Positions 60,624 to 64,000 of a stretch of 64,000 nucleotides of DNA are shown here, piece after piece. The position numbers and the translations under genes are program-made. Numbering within the stretch: position 1 is the first letter of the stretch; each line of letters starts with the position of its first letter. The notes below the pieces were generated by a model. That model was not told the origin of the DNA. It ran no database searches and saw nothing but the letters and a program-made list of their open reading frames with translations. Origin of the DNA: JBBROS01 sp965199595 (GTDB lineage Bacteria; Pseudomonadota; Alphaproteobacteria; Acetobacterales; Acetobacteraceae); contig OZ241182.1 of assembly GCA_965199595.1 (NCBI GenBank), forward strand, positions 3,534,001 to 3,598,000. The letters run 5' to 3'.

Positions 60624-62140
60624 CGCACGTCCTTGATGTCGCGGAACGTCAGCCCTTCATTCTGTTCCGAGGCACGGTTCATCATGAATGCGCTGCTGGC
60701 CAGGAACACCGGGTCGCCATCCACGTCATCGGCCATGCCGGTGCGGTTGCCGATCAGGAACTTCTCCAACGCCGCCTTGTCGCCCGTGACCCAGCGGGCC
60801 AGCGAATAGGGCACGGGCTCGAACCCGATGCCGACGCCGTATTCCCCCATCAGCCGCGAGGCCAGCACGTCCAGCTGCAGCGTGCCGACCACGCCGACGA
60901 TGGGCTGGCTGCCATCCTGCGGGCGGAACAGCTGCACCACGCCCTCCTCCGCCAGCTCCTGCAACGCCTGGCGCAGCTTCTTGGCCTTCATCGCGTCATC
61001 CAGCCGGACCCGGCGCAGGATCTCCGGCGCGAAATACGGCACGCCGACGAAGTTCAGCGTCTCATCCTCGGTCAGCGTATCGCCGATGCGCAGCGTGCCG
61101 TGGTTCGGGATGCCCACCACGTCGCCGGCATAGGCCTCCTCGGCAATCTGGCGGTCGCGGGCGAAGAAGAACTGCGGCGCATGCAGCGGGATCTGCTTGC
61201 CGGTCCGTACCTGGCGCAGCCGCATGCCGCGCACCAGCTTGCCGGAGCAGACCCGGGCGAAGGCGATGCGGTCGCGGTGGTTCGGGTCCATGTTGGCCTG
61301 GATCTTGAACACCAGCGCGGTCAGCCTGTCCTCGGTGGCGACCACGGTGCGGGTGTCCGCGGGCTGGGCGCGGGGGGCCGGGCCAAAGGCGACGAGGCTG
61401 TCCAGGAGGTCGCTGACGCCGATCTCCTTGATGGCCGACCCGAAGAACACCGGGGTCAGCGTGCCCTCGTCGAAGGCCTTGCGGTCGAACTCCGGGAGTG
61501 CCGCGTTGACCAGCTCCAGATCCTCGCCCAGCTGGATCATGCGCGGATCGCTCTGCTCCAGCGGCTCCAGCAGATGCAGGTTCCGGGTGCGGACATCGTA
61601 GGTCCCGGCGAAGGTGCTGGCCCGGCCCACCGGCCAGGTCACCGGCGCCGTGTCCAGCGCCAGGGTGTTGGCCACCTCCTCCACGATCTCGAACGGGTCA
61701 CGCGCCTCGCGGTCCATCTTGTTGATGAAGGTCACGATCGGGATGTCGCGCATGCGGCAGATCTCGAACAGCTTTCGCGTCCGCGCCTCGATCCCCTTCG
61801 CCGCGTCGATCACCATCACCGCGCTGTCCACCGCGGTCAGCGTCCGGTACGTGTCCTCGCTGAAGTCCTCGTGCCCCGGCGTGTCCAGCAGGTTGAACAC
61901 GCAGCCGCCGTATTCGAACGTCATCACCGAGGTGACGACGGAGATGCCACGGTCCCGCTCGATGCCCATCCAGTCCGAGCGCGTGCGCCGCCGCTCGCCC
62001 TTGGCGCGCACGTTGCCGGCCAGCTGGATGGCGCCGCCGGCCCGCAGCAGCCGCTCGGTCAGCGTGGTCTTGCCGGCATCCGGGTGGGAGATGATGGCGA
62101 AGGTGCGGCGGCGGGCGATCTCTTCGGTCTGGGTCAGCAT
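60608..62140 (-). CDS. prfC: Peptide chain release factor 3
   Basis: RF3 is a GTPase that recycles RF1/RF2 from the ribosome after termination. The 510-residue protein has the G1 loop ISHPDAGKTT at 17-26, the switch region RGISVVTSVM, the G3 motif LDTPGHEDFSEDTYR and NKMD as G4. The C-terminal part contains the RF3-specific VGVVGTLQLDVLASRLMGEYGV. The start is MLTQTEEIARRR; a further upstream frame is not RF3-like. Confidence 0.96.
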   Translation of the reverse strand: MLTQTEEIARRRTFAIISHPDAGKTTLTERLLRAGGAIQLAGNVRAKGERRRTRSDWMGIERDRGISVVTSVMTFEYGGCVFNLLDTPGHEDFSEDTYRTLTAVDSAVMVIDAAKGIEARTRKLFEICRMRDIPIVTFINKMDREARDPFEIVEEVANTLALDTAPVTWPVGRASTFAGTYDVRTRNLHLLEPLEQSDPRMIQLGEDLELVNAALPEFDRKAFDEGTLTPVFFGSAIKEIGVSDLLDSLVAFGPAPRAQPADTRTVVATEDRLTALVFKIQANMDPNHRDRIAFARVCSGKLVRGMRLRQVRTGKQIPLHAPQFFFARDRQIAEEAYAGDVVGIPNHGTLRIGDTLTEDETLNFVGVPYFAPEILRRVRLDDAMKAKKLRQALQELAEEGVVQLFRPQDGSQPIVGVVGTLQLDVLASRLMGEYGVGIGFEPVPYSLARWVTGDKAALEKFLIGNRTGMADDVDGDPVFLASSAFMMNRASEQNEGLTFRDIKDVRPEAA

Positions 62141-62225
62141 GAGGCGACGCCAGTCGTGAAGAGTCGGCAAATTTGACTTCCAGACGGCAAAATAGGATTT
62201 CTTTCCGGTCAAGGGAGGAATGGCG

Positions 62226-62651
62226 ATGGGCTGGGAGGAACAGGGGAGTCAATACCATGGAAGGTTCGGATCGGGCACCTCCGGCGACGTGGATGCGGCG
62301 AGCCGGCATCTGGCTGCGGCCGTGATGGACGGGGGACGTGCCGACGCCATCTACCGGTTCGCCGGGGCTCAGTATCGAGCGGCCTATGCGGAGGTCAATG
62401 GACTGTTGCCAGACGGTCCCACCAGAGCCGAAGCGCCATCCGAAGCGGTTCCTGATAACCCGGTCGTGCTCGCTGCTGCCGGTGATCTGACGTGCGAGGG
62501 TTTCAGCGGGGGCTGCCAGAACGGCGGGAGTTTCGGCACGACAGCTGCATACACCGTGCTTGGCCGCAATGTTTGCCGATCTTGTGCGGTAAAGATGATC
62601 GGGGCTGGAGATGAGCCTGGCGGAACCCAGAATCAGTTTACAACCCGATAA
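62226..62651 (+). CDS. Hypothetical protein with cysteine pairs
   Basis: A 141-residue protein of lower GC than its neighbours. The C-terminal half has cysteines arranged CEGFSGGC then CRSC, possibly a small metal site. The N-terminal half is Ala-rich and helical. No family is recognised. ATG 62226 is taken as start because AAGGGAGG at 62211-62218 is 7 bases before it; the earlier ATG 62220 would be too close to that site. Confidence 0.6.
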   Translation: MGWEEQGSQYHGRFGSGTSGDVDAASRHLAAAVMDGGRADAIYRFAGAQYRAAYAEVNGLLPDGPTRAEAPSEAVPDNPVVLAAAGDLTCEGFSGGCQNGGSFGTTAAYTVLGRNVCRSCAVKMIGAGDEPGGTQNQFTTR

Positions 62652-62667
62652 GAATGAAAGCACAGCA

Positions 62668-63132
62668 ATGCCTCGATCGCTCCATCAGTCGCTTGCAGGG
62701 CTTCGCTCTGGCGATTTGATACACGGCACCACTGACCAGGCACACAGCCTGATCTTGCTCGTCCTGTTTTTGACATCAGACGTTATCGTCTGCCGTCAGA
62801 TCACGAGCGGTCACGTCTTGCGCTTCAGTCAAACCACGGGCCGGGAAATCGGACGATTGGACACCTGGATCGACTCGATCTATCCACTGCCGCGCGAGTT
62901 CCACGATGCTTTCATCGACATGGACCGAACATTTCGGTGCGTGGACATCGACGTCTATCCGACGGGATATCACATGACTGCGGTCCAGAAGCGCGCGATC
63001 CTCTTCATCGACGCTTTCTATAGAACTCATCCCATTGCCGGGCCAGCCGAGATCGAGCCGACGAGCGACACGGAGGATGAGGCGAGTTCAGTCACGGACG
63101 CCCTTTTGCGCCCCTTTGTCATGCGCGCGTAG
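62668..63132 (+). CDS. Hypothetical protein
   Basis: A 154-residue protein that I do not recognise. It contains hydrophobic strands (SLILLVLFLTSDVIVCRQI), the polar segment TTGREIGRLDTWIDSIYPL and an acidic tail (EIEPTSDTEDEASS). The gene has lower GC and more rare codons than the core genes. An in-frame start at 62611 would overlap the previous gene by 41 bases. The two genes look like an accessory pair between prfC and rpsD. Confidence 0.6.
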   Translation: MPRSLHQSLAGLRSGDLIHGTTDQAHSLILLVLFLTSDVIVCRQITSGHVLRFSQTTGREIGRLDTWIDSIYPLPREFHDAFIDMDRTFRCVDIDVYPTGYHMTAVQKRAILFIDAFYRTHPIAGPAEIEPTSDTEDEASSVTDALLRPFVMRA

Positions 63133-63146
63133 CCGAGGCATGACAA

Positions 63147-63179
63147 GGCCCAGGCCCGGCGTATGCCGGAGCCTGGGCC
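63147..63179. terminator. Hairpin terminator between the accessory pair and rpsD
   Basis: A 14-bp stem (63147-63160 with 63165-63179) has one bulged A and a GTAT tetraloop. It lies after the plus-strand accessory gene and after the minus-strand rpsD stop, so it can serve both. Confidence 0.7.
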
Positions 63180-63195
63180 GCCAATCAAAGAAAGA

Positions 63196-63813
63196 TCAGC
63201 GCGAGTAGAACTCGACCACCAGGTTCGGTTCCATGGTCACTGGATACGGCACGTCCGACAGCTTCGGCGCGCGGCCGAAGCGGCCCTTCATGGAGCGGTG
63301 ATCGACCTCCACGTAGTCCGGCACATCGCGCTCGGCGCTCTGCGTCGCGTCCAGCACCATGCCCAGCTGCTTGGACTTCTCGCGAACCTCGATCTCGTCG
63401 CCATCCTTGACCAGGTAGGACGAGATGTTGACGCGCTTGCCGTTGACCAGGATATGACCGTGGTTGACGAACTGCCGGGCTGCGAAGGGGGTGATGGCGA
63501 ACTTCATGCGGTAGATCACCGCGTCCAGCCGGCGCTCCAGCAACTCGATGAGGTTCTCGGAGGTGTCGCCCTTGCGGCGCACGGCCTCGTCGTAATACTT
63601 GCGGAACTGCTTCTCGCCGATGTTGCCGTAGTAGCCCTTCAGCTTCTGCTTCGCCATCAGCTGGATGCCGAAGTCGGTCGGCTTCTGCTTGCGGCGCTGC
63701 CCGTGCTGGCCGGGGCCATACTCGCGCTTGTTGATGGGCGACTTCGCGCGGCCCCATAGGTTCACACCCAGGCGCCGGTTGATCTTGTACTTGCTTTCAG
63801 CGCGCTTCGTCAT
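63196..63813 (-). CDS. rpsD: 30S ribosomal protein S4
   Basis: S4 is a primary 16S rRNA-binding protein that starts 30S assembly. The 205-residue length is exact for the family. Motifs include KRAESKYKINRRLGVNLWG at the start and the S4 RNA-binding domain RLDAVIYRMKFAITP, then HILVNGKRVNISSYLV. Start MTKRAESKYK is used; an ATG three codons earlier (63822) is less typical. The 187 bases upstream to the window end carry no gene and two short inverted repeats (for example 63900-63916). Confidence 0.97.
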   Translation of the reverse strand: MTKRAESKYKINRRLGVNLWGRAKSPINKREYGPGQHGQRRKQKPTDFGIQLMAKQKLKGYYGNIGEKQFRKYYDEAVRRKGDTSENLIELLERRLDAVIYRMKFAITPFAARQFVNHGHILVNGKRVNISSYLVKDGDEIEVREKSKQLGMVLDATQSAERDVPDYVEVDHRSMKGRFGRAPKLSDVPYPVTMEPNLVVEFYSR

Positions 63814-64000
63814 GCGCCGCACTCCATTCTATCCGCCCGCAGCTTCGCCGCTGAGCTTGTTGCACCGGTAGTCCATCGCCCGGATGGCGATAGCGGGCGC
63901 AGGCCCCGAAGGCCTGTCCACGTTCCCGGCAGTGGGCGGGTGCTAGGCCGGAAGGGGCAAGTTGTCAAACGAAACAGGTGAATGGTAGCTCGCCTCCAGG

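Noticed and set aside
63814..64000. Structured leader or RNA gene upstream of rpsD
   Set aside because: Only short 6-bp inverted repeats were found; they are too weak to name as an S4-type leader or other RNA.

Overview
The window is a high-GC chromosomal segment of an alphaproteobacterium, most likely a member of the Acetobacteraceae/Rhodospirillales. The assignment rests on gene content: a FYDLN-acid protein, a DUF1674/SDHAF4-type protein, an MmcB-type nuclease, an IalB-family protein, a CP4-like (class II) EPSP synthase, and the block order aroA-cmk-rpsA-sppA-ihfB-lapA-trpF. No plasmid, phage, transposase or CRISPR signature was seen. Most of the window is tightly packed housekeeping sequence with many 1-4 base start/stop overlaps (ATGA, GTGA, TGATG), implying translational coupling. 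Layout, left to right: the 3' end of aconitase (1-229), a FUSC-family exporter, an MFS transporter, sufE and a small lipoprotein. Next come the divergent hslVU protease and the histidine operon hisB-(DUF2628)-hisH-(GNAT)-hisA-hisF-hisE (4489-10769), whose HisE carries a long Lys/Ala-rich tail. A GMC oxidoreductase, an RlmM-like methyltransferase and a surface-polysaccharide cluster (DegT aminotransferase, CapD/WbpM-type dehydratase, WecA-type transferase) follow (10818-17738). From 17790 to 24430 are small secreted or metabolic genes and a large beta-helix/CBM60-like protein. The core block htpG to aroA spans 24427-33241, followed by a periplasmic binding protein and a hydroxyacyl-CoA dehydrogenase. 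Region 35417-41858 is the most unusual: an AT-rich, partly decayed interval, then a tightly coupled minus-strand operon encoding a zincin, a PurD-like ATP-grasp enzyme, a methyltransferase, a peptide-type binding protein and two permeases, with no ABC ATPase. Region 41898-49184 holds pterin dehydratase, an Rrf2 regulator, mmcB, hldE, a phosphoesterase, a tandem pair of degenerate EAL-like proteins and lrgAB. Region 49204-58450 holds tRNA-Ala(CGC), yggT, folD, an SDHAF4-like small gene, rlmN, ialB, two methyltransferases, a YdcF-DUF3597 fusion, a glycine-zipper lipoprotein, a racemase, a decayed haloacid dehalogenase, a MOSC protein and an NAD-type isocitrate dehydrogenase. The end carries a second beta-helix/CBM60-like paralog behind an AT-rich leader, prfC, two lower-GC accessory genes and rpsD. 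How the parts relate: hisB-hisE gives most of the mid and late histidine pathway; degT/capD/wecA and hldE point to surface glycan and LPS core synthesis; the two beta-helix/CBM60-like proteins may act on or bind an extracellular polysaccharide (inference). The best candidates for undescribed biology are the ATP-grasp/methyltransferase/transporter operon, the beta-helix/CBM60-like family with a probable third decayed copy, the paired EAL-like proteins, and the HisE with a histone-H1-like tail.
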